Both the position numbers and the translations under genes were made by a program. Positions 1 through 10,840 of a stretch of DNA of 64,000 nucleotides are shown here, in pieces (position 1 is the first letter of the stretch; every line of letters begins with the position of its first letter). The notes below the pieces were generated by a model that saw nothing but the letters and a program-made list of their open reading frames with translations, was not told the DNA's origin and did not search any database. The DNA is from Phialocephala subalpina (Eukaryota; Ascomycota; Leotiomycetes; Helotiales; Mollisiaceae). The stretch spans positions 248,001-312,000 of the forward strand of contig FJOG01000042.1 in the NCBI GenBank assembly GCA_900073065.1, written 5' to 3'.

Positions 1-1
1 C

Positions 2-1684
2 TTGCGCAGTTCTTCTCGCGCTGCAAAACGATTTGCTTCCGATAGCCAACGAGAGCCCTACGTCCTCCCCCGTCTTGTTATCGACCTCGATGCTGCAGAC
101 AGCAAGTATGTACGGCAGGCCGAGGAGGATGAGCTGAAGGAATGGCAACCAGATTCCTCAAAGATACCCAAAAAGCCTCCACGCTCGATCCCCGATTGGA
201 AAAAGGGAACGATAATGCGGAGAGATCCAAACGGATTAAGTACAATCCAAGTCACTCCACCAGACTTGCTGACTTTCGCCCTTCTTGGAGATCCGAGTGG
301 TGGATGGGACCCAAAGACACAATACTTGCGTGGCATATATCGATATCGCAAAATTGTTCCAGAGGATGGTGTTAACGCCAAAGTAATACAATTATCATCC
401 GATTTTACACGCAACGCAACGGACCGCCTTTCTCTGGCTGGATTTGGGGAAGGCCAATACAAAGAGACAGTCATAACCAGACAGTTAGGACGAAATGATC
501 GAGGTGGTTATGCCCATCTTGCGCGAATGATTACAATGCTCTCTACTACGAAAGAAAGCTGTTCATTCTTGGCAACACGGGGTAATATTATCTTGAAAGC
601 GATCAAGAATTGTAGGAAAACCCAGAACCGAGAAAATCGCCGGACTATTGTCACCTCTAACATGGTGCTACTCCTATTGAACAATTTGCGGCTGAGCATG
701 GAATCGAAAAGGATGTATGTCAATGGTCAATTTGGTAGTATAGGACTTTACTACGCGGCAAAGGCATGGAACCTACCTTCTATTCGCACATATCTCGAAA
801 TATTGTCTGGAGAAGTTTTTCATGTAGCCGTGCCAGCAGCCACAAATCTTTCGGCATTCATTTCACGCCTTCTGGATGAGCCAGAAAGGGCGGTGGGGTC
901 AACGATCCAGGCAGCAGTGGAACTTATTACGGGGTGGGACGTAAGCAAGGATTCAGCTCTACCAGGACATAGAAATCTCTCTTTCGCTTCTGTATTTGGC
1001 AGGCGCGAAAAGAACCACACCTTCACTTCGGCATATCTAGCGGGCCTGGCTGAATTGGGCCTGAAGGACACACTTCAAGTAGAGTGGGCAGCTGACTCGG
1101 GGATCGCAATTGGGAACAGGCTGTGGAAACCCAACACGAATCTCAGAGCACAGACTTTTGCAGCAGCTTTTCTTCTCGTTGGAGATAGGGATCGAGCTTT
1201 GTCGATACTTCAATCTGCTCCCCAGGACCAGACAGCAGAAGTCACTCTGAGCGATACTCTGCCCTCTTCCCAACTACCATTGAAGCAAGACGAAGAGATC
1301 ACTGAGGAAGCTGCTGATGAAGCCAACGATGGAAAAAGGGATGAAAAGACTGAACGGGGATCCTCACGACTGCGAGCACTCTTTCCGTTTTTCGAGAATC
1401 ACTACCGCTATCACAATGTCCACCCGAACGACCATCTCAAAGGAATTCTAGTGAACGCTCTAAACCATCTTCCGAATGATCCTGAGCAAATCTTGAGCAT
1501 ATTCGAGAAGTTCCTCATTCGCGATTATAGAGCGCCAGCTTCTCATAATGAGAGCATCAAGTATATTCAGTGGTTTGATGATGGGGCGGAGGGACTTGTA
1601 GTGATGGCGGAAGAGGGGGATGTTCCTCTGTATTGGAAGCCGGTGAGGGCAGAAGCAGAAGCAGCAACCCAAGCTGATGCGTAG
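2..1684 (+). CDS. Unrecognised protein, 3' part (5' end outside window)
   Basis: An open frame runs from the window edge to TAG at 1684, about 560 codons with no stop and no obvious intron. The first codon seen is TTG, so the true start lies upstream and this is a partial gene. The visible N-terminus is rich in Arg and Ser (RSSSRAAKRFASD), which would fit the end of a mitochondrial targeting sequence. The middle (about residues 170-420) looks like an all-helical repeat-type fold, and residues about 430-460 are acidic low complexity. I do not recognise the family. A fungal mitochondrial helical-repeat protein is possible but is inference only. The neighbour on the right is convergent (bHLH gene). 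Confidence 0.75.
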   Translation: MRSSSRAAKRFASDSQREPYVLPRLVIDLDAADSKYVRQAEEDELKEWQPDSSKIPKKPPRSIPDWKKGTIMRRDPNGLSTIQVTPPDLLTFALLGDPSGGWDPKTQYLRGIYRYRKIVPEDGVNAKVIQLSSDFTRNATDRLSLAGFGEGQYKETVITRQLGRNDRGGYAHLARMITMLSTTKESCSFLATRGNIILKAIKNCRKTQNRENRRTIVTSNMVLLLLNNLRLSMESKRMYVNGQFGSIGLYYAAKAWNLPSIRTYLEILSGEVFHVAVPAATNLSAFISRLLDEPERAVGSTIQAAVELITGWDVSKDSALPGHRNLSFASVFGRREKNHTFTSAYLAGLAELGLKDTLQVEWAADSGIAIGNRLWKPNTNLRAQTFAAAFLLVGDRDRALSILQSAPQDQTAEVTLSDTLPSSQLPLKQDEEITEEAADEANDGKRDEKTERGSSRLRALFPFFENHYRYHNVHPNDHLKGILVNALNHLPNDPEQILSIFEKFLIRDYRAPASHNESIKYIQWFDDGAEGLVVMAEEGDVPLYWKPVRAEAEAATQADA

Positions 1685-2307
1685 AATATGTACATCATTC
1701 ACTGTACAGTGGGTAATCGTCATGATAATGTATCATCATAAGTGAAGATGCATCATTCACACGGTAGATGTTTTTTTCTCCTCTGCATTGCTTGATTTAA
1801 CTCGAGCCCGCACCTTCCAGAGGACCTTCGAAGCTAGCTAGCCAATTGTCTATACCGAACTTCCCAACTTTCGACAGGGAAATAGCCCCAAGTTCTTCGG
1901 GACTTCGGTCCGGAGTCCCTTCGCAAAGTGCGGGGGTTTCATCACTCGCATTCATGTGTTCGAGATTGGAGGGAAGCAGCCGTCAATCTGCTCGATAGCA
2001 TCTATGGTTGCAAGGTTCTAAGCTTCTTGTCTCAATTCCACCCATTATTCCGGTCCGGCATACTATGCAATCATTCCTTTCACGTGATCACCAAGAAACG
2101 AGTGTTGTTGGTATTATTGGGAATACATTAAGTAATCTGAAGGGTACTGGGAAAGATGCTTTCGTCCGTTCCAGTCAGCAACGCCAGCAGGGACATCAAA
2201 TGCAAAATGCACCAATCCATGCTTTTCAACCGATCACAAGAATCGCTATCAACGCCTCGCACATTCTCCAAAAACAAAGCTTTCAATTCAATTCTCTCGA
2301 GCTCAAT
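1685..2307. other. Convergent intergenic stretch
   Basis: This lies between the 3' ends of the partial gene and the bHLH gene. Plus-strand ORFs around 1928-2313 are short and show no family motif. I see no RNA gene or repeat. Confidence 0.5.
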
Positions 2308-3519
2308 TCATAATTCCGATTCATTTTTTGTAGCTTGTCTCGAATTTCTCCTTCTGGTGTTTGGGCCTGGCACTGGTCTGTATTTTGGTCCCACTTGCTT
2401 GAAATCTATTATCATTATTAGCAATTGTTCTCAGAGGCAAACTGGGGAGGAAGACATACCGGCACGAATACTCTCAAGCGTCTCACTCTTACATACCAAC
2501 ATCCCACTCGCCACTAAGCCAACCCGATCAGAAAGCACAATACTCCCACTCATCGCCAACTTCTCAAAAGCGCCGACCCTATTCTTCAAAAGGTCAACCT
2601 CATTCCCCAACCGTTGGGTCGTGTTCTCAAGATGCTTGATATACTCCAACGCCCTTGTCAAGATAGCAGCCTTGCCATATTTCTGCCGACCAATCTTGGA
2701 ATCTTCGCCATCCATGTCCTCATCCTCCTCTTCTCCATCGTTGGATTCGGAGTTTGATGATCGATGTGGGAAGGCTGGGACAGATTGGCGGAGACAATCG
2801 ATCTTCTCGTTCAGGTTGGTACGGTATCGTTTCTCGATTGCGTTGTGACCTGTTTTTCGGGACTGACAGAGAGCGGTTCGCATCTCGAGGTCGTCAACGA
2901 CGGACTTGCGCTTTTTGTTCTTGCGGGTTCGAGTAGGTGGCTCGGGAGAAGGAGAGGGGGCGGGTGAGGAGTAGGATTGGTCGGGACTTGATGCTGCAGG
3001 GGACTCTCTCATCTGAGCAGCGAGGACATGGTATGGCATTGCGATATCTGTGAGACTGCGTTCTTCTTCTTCTGTGAGGGATGAGAAGCCGCGGAAGGTT
3101 CGGGGGGCTTCGGTAGGTGTCTGGATGATGTCGGTTGAGGAGGAGGAGAGGTTGCTATTTGGCAAGCCGTTGTAGAGCGGTGGTGGGATTTCATCGAATT
3201 CAAGCAGGGCATCTTCAAATGAGAATTCATTATTGTTCAAGAAAGGAGCGAACATTGCGTCTTTGCTAGAACTTTCGACGTTGGCTGATGTGTTCTCGAG
3301 CCATGAGACGGTGCTTGCTATACTTTCTTTTCTGTCTACGATAGGAGAATCTCGTTCAACAATGTTGCCTTCGTTTTGCACCCAGTCGTTCCAATCTCTC
3401 ATGTCCATGTCGACGGTGAAGTTTTCGTCGAAGACGTTCTTTGCGTTTCCCAAGTCTTTGAGGGAGATCAAGCCTGAGTTAGCTCCTGCAGCTTGGAAAG
3501 AGTAGTTTCTTGTGGGCAT
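2308..3519 (-). CDS. SREBP-type bHLH transcription factor
   Basis: Model: complement(join(2308..2405, 2460..3519)), 385 aa. A 54-nt intron has donor GTATGT, branch GCTAAT and acceptor AATAG. Without it the frame stops 8 codons later. Residues about 222-300 form a bHLH: basic region with GHNAIEKRYR, then a long acidic loop (about 250-277), then helix 2 with KAAILTRALEYIKHLE. The Tyr in KRYR replaces the Arg of other bHLH proteins and is the established SREBP-class hallmark, allowing SRE as well as E-box binding. A leucine-containing coil follows to about 320. No transmembrane segments are present, so unlike membrane-bound SREBPs it needs no proteolytic release and resembles the small soluble partner type (SrbB-like, by analogy). 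The N-terminal half is acidic and Ser/Pro rich, as in activation domains. The exon 2 tail (TRRRNSR) is basic. Sterol or hypoxia control is inferred from the family. Confidence 0.88.
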
Positions 3520-4771
3520 TGCGCTGGCACTTTCTGGTATCCACGTGTGAGCTAGAGGTAGCTGATGTTGTGAGGCGATTGGCGATGGGATGCAGAGGTT
3601 GAGGGGCTATGATCGACAAGAGTGGATGCCAAGGGTCTAATGTATGGTAATGTGAGGCTTGATCGAGATGGGAGAGTAATTGTGAAGCTTGGATCTAAGA
3701 GGGGATGGGGTACTTGTACAAAACCTGATATTCAAACCTCAGTTCCGGAGTGGATGCAATTCTGAAGAACCCCACAAGGGTTCCAAAGCTCTGCTATGGC
3801 TATTGAAGTCCAGCCTTCTGCACCCTCGCCACAGGACCGTGGCTAGACCTTGACAACGTGATTGACAAGGATGCGGGGAGCTTAGCTAGATTGTCTCTGA
3901 GGCCCCGACCCACCGATATTTTCTGAACGAGGGGTTGTCGTACAGAGATACACAGCATATCGCCTTCTCTGCTGGCCCAGCCATACATAGGCACTGATCC
4001 CAGCCACGGTGACAGACCCGGTCCCTCTGAATGGCCACCGCGCAAGCGACATATCGTTCTGGTCTCATCGAAAATATGCGGGGAGAAAAATACAGGCTTG
4101 GTGGTGTCTTACTGCGTCATCGTACAGCAGCAGAAAGACCCTGAAAGACCCTGAAAGACCCTTTCCCGGCAATGAGAGGACCCCAAAAGACCCCTAAAAC
4201 GCTCGGATAAATTCCGTTGCTCCCTATGGACTCGCTTCGGGAGACAGCTCACATTAACAGCTCATAAACAACAGTCCACGAGCCCGACCACACCACTCAT
4301 CCCCAACTTTCCCATGGAGAAAAAATTCCATCCTGCGTGCAAATTGCGGTTTCCCGCGAGCAGGTTATCAAGATTATCAGACGCCACGTCGTCACATGTT
4401 GGACCTTGGATTCTAGAATGTGGACTATCACATACGATTGCGACTACGGCCGTCTGGTTTTCACGATTCTGTCCCATCTTGGTCGTCGCACATGCCGCTC
4501 CGATAAGCTATTGGGAAGCCGAAGGACGAGTGTTCCCCGGCACAGTGTGCTGTCGACGAGCTTCTTCGAGGCCCGTTATGAAGCATACTGTACGGGACGT
4601 ACTCGCGTATGAATACGAAAAATTGAATGGAAGCACTGCACCATGAATGAACCTCGGATAATATTTAAAGGCCCACAGAACGACACCACTTACCCCTTGG
4701 TCCAGAGATCGAGCCTGACCTTGGCCATCTACTTTTCTCCTCCCGAAAGCTTCGTTATGAAATGCACCGGC
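3520..4771. other. Upstream region of bHLH gene and 3' flank of kinase gene
   Basis: About 1.25 kb with no convincing gene. The right part precedes the 3' end of the histidine kinase. It holds one short tandem repeat (4131-4160). ORFs at 4314-4646 and 4337-4612 overlap in different frames and have no recognisable motif. Confidence 0.5.
4131..4160. repeat. 10-bp tandem repeat
   Basis: Three near-identical units of C(A/T)GAAAGACC occur in a row, the first with one mismatch. It is non-coding in any supported model. Confidence 0.8.
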
Positions 4772-7700
4772 TTAACCAGATCTTTTCGCCCCTGTCATCA
4801 GTTCATTCAGTTCCCTTCGTTCCATCCCGCCTTTTTCTAGTGCAGCATTCACTTGCTGACTTTCAATTTCCCGGCTTTTCATCCACCCATCCAATATCCG
4901 CCCAACTTCTCTGAATCTGACGGGCTTGCAAAATTTAGTTAGACCATATCTCAATGACCCGTCATGCGAAAAGCCGTGAAAGTGACATACCTTTGTCATA
5001 AAAATATCTACTCCACTCTCAAACGCCATTTCCTGGTCCTTCTTGCTACTGAACCCCGTGAGCGCAATAATGAGAGCTGGTCGAGCGCGATATGCTGTTG
5101 GGCTTTTGAGGTCAATACCCAATGTTGGGGAGGTAGAATATGTACCATCAGGGATCGGAAAGGGAAAAGAGGGCGATTGTTGATTGACTGTGCGAGGTGA
5201 GAGAAAGGGTCCTTGCGTTTGCCACCGAAGATCGTCAGCTAGCCGGCGTTCAGTTTCCACGTTGCGGATGGCGCGAGTGGATTCATAGCCCGTCATGACA
5301 GGCATAGATACATCTGTTACCATAAGTCTGGATCGAAGTAGAGTCTCCTTGAGGAGACGATCGTCAAGACTTACCCATGAAAATAATATCGAAGCCTTGA
5401 GGCCTATCCTGGAAAGCTTGAAGGGCTATTAACCCGTTCGTTGCTGTTTCGTAGTCCCACTTGTTTTTCTTCATGTAAGTAGCTAGCAGCATCATGTTGA
5501 CGGGGTTGTCCTGGCATAAATGTCAGCGTTTTGCTATTTGATAGGACTGCTGCAAGACACCAACCTCAACTAGCAGCATCTTCAGTGGCCGTTCAGCGAC
5601 CAATTCCGGAACAAAAGGTAGTTCGGTATTGGAGATGCCATTCAAAAGGTAGCTCGAGCTGCTGTTTGAAGTGGCAGAAGTATTTGAGCTCTCTAGTGTT
5701 ATATTGCTTGCATTCGTGCTTTCCGAGTTTCGCATCTCGGTCTCACTGGACATCCTGTGAAGGAACGGTGGTCGATGATTCCCAGTCACTTGATCCTTGG
5801 TGTGGGATGCTGGCAATCTGCTCAAATTGGTCGTTGTTGGCGAGAACCCGATCGACGACTGCATTTTCCCAATCAGCCTCAAATTACTCACAGCACCTGC
5901 AGTCGCTCTGGCATCTCCTCCAGCTAAGATTCGAGGCGAAGTCCCTCCGCTATGAGGTTCAACATTTACGCTTACTGCATTGGCTCTTTTCAGGGCATCT
6001 TCCTTATCAAGACAGTTCAGCAGTGCTTTCGCGAGTCGATGCGGGCCACATGGCTTGCTAACGAACTCGACATGTTGGGCGAGACGAGAACGAGCCGAAT
6101 AGAGATCTCGACGAGCCCCGTTACTGCAGAGAATGAGCAATAACTGTGGCTTGCATCCAGAAGGCTCGGTAGCACCAAGGGATGCTGATTCATCTGAAAT
6201 GATGATGTCAGGAGATTCGTTGGTGGAGACAGCTGTGAGATTGAACCATTCGGTTATGTATTTTTGGATCGAGGCTTTGAGACTCTCCCCAGCAGCGACT
6301 TGCAGGTCGGATTTCCCAAGCGAGTTGTCGAATCCGCTGATAGCAACGGTCCGGCCGCGAGCACGGCGACGTACGGCATGGATGGAATCCCCGTCTGGGA
6401 ATACTGGGTCTAACGCGTCTGAAAATTTGTCCAAATCTGCGAGGCAATTCTCCAAAGGTAGACTAAGCTTAATCTCGGTGCCCTGACCTAACTCACTGTG
6501 GATGTCAATGGTTCCACCAGAGAGATCCACAATTTGCTTCACCATGCTCATTCCTAATCCGGTACCTGGAGCTGTCACGTCTTCCTTGTGAAATAGTTAG
6601 CATTGATATCAAAAACCTAGAATTTATAGGTTGGATATAAGGATCATGCCTGTGAGAAAGGAATGAACAGTTTCGTCCTCATAAATTCACTTGACATGCC
6701 CCGTCCAGTATCTGAGATTGTAAGTGTTACAAGCGTTGTTTCGGTAGTGCTTTGTCCGGGGGTTGAGCTCGTATTAGAAGCACTTCGAGCTTCGAGCTTC
6801 ACTTTAATGTATCCATCGTGGGTGTATTTCAACGAATTGCCAAACAAATTCATAGTAAGTCGCCTCCAGGTTCCAGGAACCGTGGGGAATTTCCACTGGT
6901 CTCTGAAATCTATGTCGAGAATGACTGTGAGCTGATTCTGTGGATGGCCGACCTGTAGATTATTCGCCGTCTTTGTTGTCCTTGTCACCTTTGGCATTTC
7001 TCGTATCCCACTTTGTGTCGTATCTGCTAAGCCCTGAGAAGATAGCCCGTTAAATTCGAATCCTGCATATACGCCTTCAAGTACTTCTTCAATGACTGCG
7101 GAAACGTCAAGATCTGCGACAACTCCCATTGGCTGGGAACTTTCTTGGCCAAATTTCTTTATCTTTGAAAAGTCAAGGACATGTTCAATCGTGTCCAGTA
7201 AAGTTCGGCCACATATGTCCACTGTGTCGACCAGGTTCCTTTGGAATCCATCCAAAGTAGTGTCTGCTAAGAATTCTACACTCGCTAGGATTCCATGCAG
7301 AGGGCTTCGTAGTTCGTGACTGACGTTGCTTATGAAGTCGCCCTTTGCGCGATCTGCGCTGAGTGTATTCAGTCGGCGAACTTCCGACATCACACTGTGC
7401 CCAAAGGCAATAAGATATGACAAGTGGTTATCAGCAGAAAATATGCGAGTCGATGAGGTCGACCAAGTGAAGGATCCGATGAAACACCCTGATGTTGAAT
7501 CGTATAATGGGACGAAAAATATTTGTCGCGCTCCAGGAAAGGCGACCAATAGACGGAGCATCTCAGCTCTTTTGCGAGCCCTATGGCGAGCAAATTTGTC
7601 TCTGATAGATGCGGAGGCATCTGTAATTGTGGCCTGCGAGCTCTCTAGCGAAGGAGGAGGAGAGATTGGGCCGTGTTCATCGAAGACGAAGAGCTCGCCT

Positions 7701-9240
7701 TGAGGGTAGCGCCTAACAAGTGAGGTAAGAAGGCTCTGGTCGATGGCGGTAAAATTGGCGGTGGTCCCCATTTCATGATTGTCCCATGAAGAAACTCCAC
7801 GAGTAGAGAACCCTAACACGTCTGACTTCAAACCCATGGAAGCTCCGCTGTGGGTGGAATCCGGACGCTTGTGATCCGCGTGCAAGACATGGGGTCGGGG
7901 GCCTGGCCTGGCATCGGCATCAATATCGGAATGATCCTCAGGATCGCTATCACTCAATTCTTCGGATCCCTTTCCCTCTAGACGGCGAGGATCTGTCTCG
8001 AGCGTGCTTCGTCCTTGATAGAACCTGAAAGGAGCATCAAAAAATACTGCTCCATCAACCTCCATGCCCTCCCGAACAAGGTTTGAGGCGCGGGAAAACG
8101 TCGTGTGGAGGAGATTCTCGAACCCATCATTAGAATATTCGGCGTCTCTCCCACCAATAAGCTTCGCTGCAGTTTCGTCGAATCCTTCAAAGACGGACTT
8201 TAATGTTGGGATCTGAGGAATTTCAGACGAAGAGCTCCAAGGTGAGTTGTTAAAGTTGAACCGAGCGTCCGAACCGCCTCCCGCATGCTGCAGTGGAGAC
8301 TGCCCGGAGTTGAGGACTTCAAGTTCACCAGAGGTCGGGCCCGTTCGAGACGCGTTCTTGCTGATATAGTTCCTAGGGCCTTCATTCTTGCTGCTTTGCC
8401 AAGAAAACCCAACTCCGGCTCCAGCGGGAAGGTTGTATTTCTTCAGCCGTTGCCAATCGCCGTCCATGGTTCCTTCGCCCTCGATGAACGCATGCAAAGC
8501 TTGGCTCATCCTCGTCATCCTGACAACGTCCTCTTTCGCTCTGATGTTTTCAAGATGATCCATCACCGTAGCAGCCATCTTCGTCAAGAACTGTGCTTGC
8601 TCGAGACTAATATCGGTACGCGGTCTGTCATCAACGACATAGACGCAGCCGATATTGATGCCACTTTTGTTCGTCAAAGCTACCCCGCAATAGAATCTCA
8701 GGAATGGTGCTCCTTTGACGCAATCGAGTTCCTTCATGTTCTCGTCATGGAGCAGATCTGGGACCAGGAATACAGGAGTCATCTCTGCTGTTGTATCTTG
8801 GTTTGGGACGAGCCGCAAAGTCTGCTCGCAGAGAGATGCTCCACGGGGGACTCTCGCGCCACTAATTGATAGCCAGGCATTCTGTGTGGACGACTCATCG
8901 TCAATGAGACTCAAGGTACTTGTAGATTCGGCTAAGAAGTATTCGTTTTCGTGATCGATGAGGGACACGATGGCTCGTTGGGCGGAGAGCCGGAGGGCAA
9001 TGAGTTGGGCGAATGCAGTGAGTGCGGTATCTGAGAAGGATTCTTGTGTGTTGAAATTCGTTGCATGATGTGCGTGTGAATGATGAGACTGCGCTGAAGA
9101 TATTCCCGGTGGGTCCGGTATATCTTTGAGGTTCCTGGGTTGGTAGTATCTGTTGTCTGTGAGAAATTGACCTGTGGCGCATTGGATTTCACCAACCTGT
9201 ATACCTCTCTCGCACGAAAAGTCTCAGCGGCAGACGCCAT
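4772..9240 (-). CDS. Hybrid histidine kinase with GAF domain and C-terminal receiver
   Basis: Model: complement(join(4772..4924, 4991..5313, 5375..5510, 5565..6584, 6650..9149, 9197..9240)), 1391 aa. All phases close. It is a cytosolic sensor kinase that autophosphorylates on His and passes phosphate to its own receiver, then presumably to an HPt protein. Order: N-terminal MASAAETFRAREVYRYYQP, GAF-like sensor (about 50-190), Ser/acidic linker, HisKA with SHELRSPLHG (His near 624), HATPase with N box (NLFGNSLKYTHDG), DTGRG, FIPFSQ and GTGLGMSMVKQI, then receiver. The receiver shows the acidic pair E-D (EDNPVN), phospho-Asp in FMDVSMPVMTG (about D1234, its codon split by an intron), a Ser/Pro-rich insert of about 45 residues, LTGFSS, and Lys in MTKPVRF. 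No membrane segment is seen. Introns are 47-66 nt; the one at 6585-6649 is GC-AG. I do not assign a numbered fungal class. Confidence 0.93.
6585..6649 (-). other. GC-AG intron inside the kinase ATPase domain
   Basis: The donor reads CAG|GCATGA and the acceptor TTTCACAAG|GAAGAC, with branch GCTAAC. Splicing joins FIPFSQ directly to EDVTAPGTGLG, restoring the expected F-box to G2-box spacing. Retention gives TGA two codons after the donor. No GT is available nearby. Confidence 0.85.
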
Positions 9241-10840
9241 ATCTTAGGGTATAGGTTCGCTAACTCGACGATGATGTTGATCTTCTCTTGAGCAAGTAAA
9301 TGCCAAGCGCATTTGGGATGGGGAAATAAATTGCGATGGGTTGATAAATGCAGATGTTCAACATACGATGCCGGGATGAAGACCCCTGCGGTCCATTGGA
9401 CTCTAGGCCCTACCCACCCTAGGAGCTCTGAGCAGGAAACCACCGTGGCCTATCGAGCTCTGGACTGGAGTGCGGCGAAACTGGTATTCGCGGTCCAGTT
9501 TAACGGCGCATGATGGTGGCGAACGTGGTTGTGGATATACTCGTGAAGAAAAGCATGTCTATGGGTGAGTGGGAACCACGGTGTCGAGTTATCAGACTAA
9601 CAGATGTGGAATTAACATTTTGAGGGTCCACGCTAAATTGCTTGGCAGGCCCCCTTACATTCGAGGATTGACGATCTTGCGACCACCCAACATTCTCAAT
9701 TGCCATTCAACCACGGAAGTATATGACGAGAGGTTGTTTGACAGCGACGTCCTGATGATACGCTGAACTTGAGTTTGGATTCTTTTGCAAATGTTCCATT
9801 CCTCCGCGCTTCCTTCGGATCCGACCGAGGAATGCACACAACGGTATATCTTCTTCACGGCCGGTTGCCATGATCCCATCATTTCGTGGTTTCTGCACTG
9901 AACATATCGCAGTCAAAGTCAAGCCCAAGTCCAGCTGAAGCCATGAATACCATGCATCGGTCTTCACCCCAGAGCGAAGAGCCAAACAAAGTTGAAAGCC
10001 TCACTTGCTTGCATTACCATCTCCTCAAATATGCATCACGATACTTATAACGTTTCTTAATACTTGTTTCTAGTCGGTCCCAAAATCACCGCAAACCAAA
10101 TATTTTTATTTTCGACCAGTTCTTGCCGCTGCACAATGGATCTACCCCAGCAAGTGAGGCCCACAGTGGATATACTAGGATGAAGATTCCCAGATTTTCA
10201 AGAACATCCACAACTTGTACCCAGTTTCTGCACTCGCTTCTACCTTTTCCATGTAAATCAAACGATCTCGGCTTTCGAGATAAGATGCAAGGGATGAATT
10301 AGAAGTTGACCCCATCATCATTGTCAACTTCCCCCAGTAAATGTCGAAACTTCGCGAACAGTTGAGCCCATCAAGTCGACAAACCTTTAACAATCTATAC
10401 CATGGTGAGCTGCAGGCCAACAAACAAGATTCTATGTTTTTCTTAGTGGTCCCCCTTGCGTCGCTCCCAATCATGAATTACCACCACCCTTTCCATCCAT
10501 TGAATAATACAACCGGTTTTCAAAGAATGTTGTGACAAAATAATAAGATGGCGGGAACGAATCCGTCCTCTGCCCTCCAAGAAACTCCGTGACTGCTTCC
10601 TTCCTGACGGTCACTTGACGCTTCTCCCCCAACATCGGAAGACGAAATATGGGGTAAATCTCCTTTACTCAAAAACAACACAAATCCCTAAATTCCAGAA
10701 TCAGACCGCAAGTCTCTTGATCCTCAGTCACCCAAACCTCAGTTGTCCAAGAACAAAAACGAAGTAGATCTGAAGGGAGAATCTAGATGTTGTTTAGGAA
10801 CCTGGGTATAACGCGCAAAAACAACTTATATACCATCCAT
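9241..10840. other. Upstream region of kinase gene, 3' flank of DUF6536 gene
   Basis: 1.6 kb. ORFs here are short, overlapping and motif-free. The left part is the likely promoter of the kinase. I see no RNA gene, and no repeat longer than a few units. Confidence 0.45.

Noticed and set aside
2156..2848. Plus-strand ORF of 230 aa
   Set aside because: Antisense to the bHLH coding region, Ser-rich shadow.
8285..8869. Plus-strand ORF of 194 aa
   Set aside because: Antisense to the GAF/linker region of the histidine kinase; no motif of its own.
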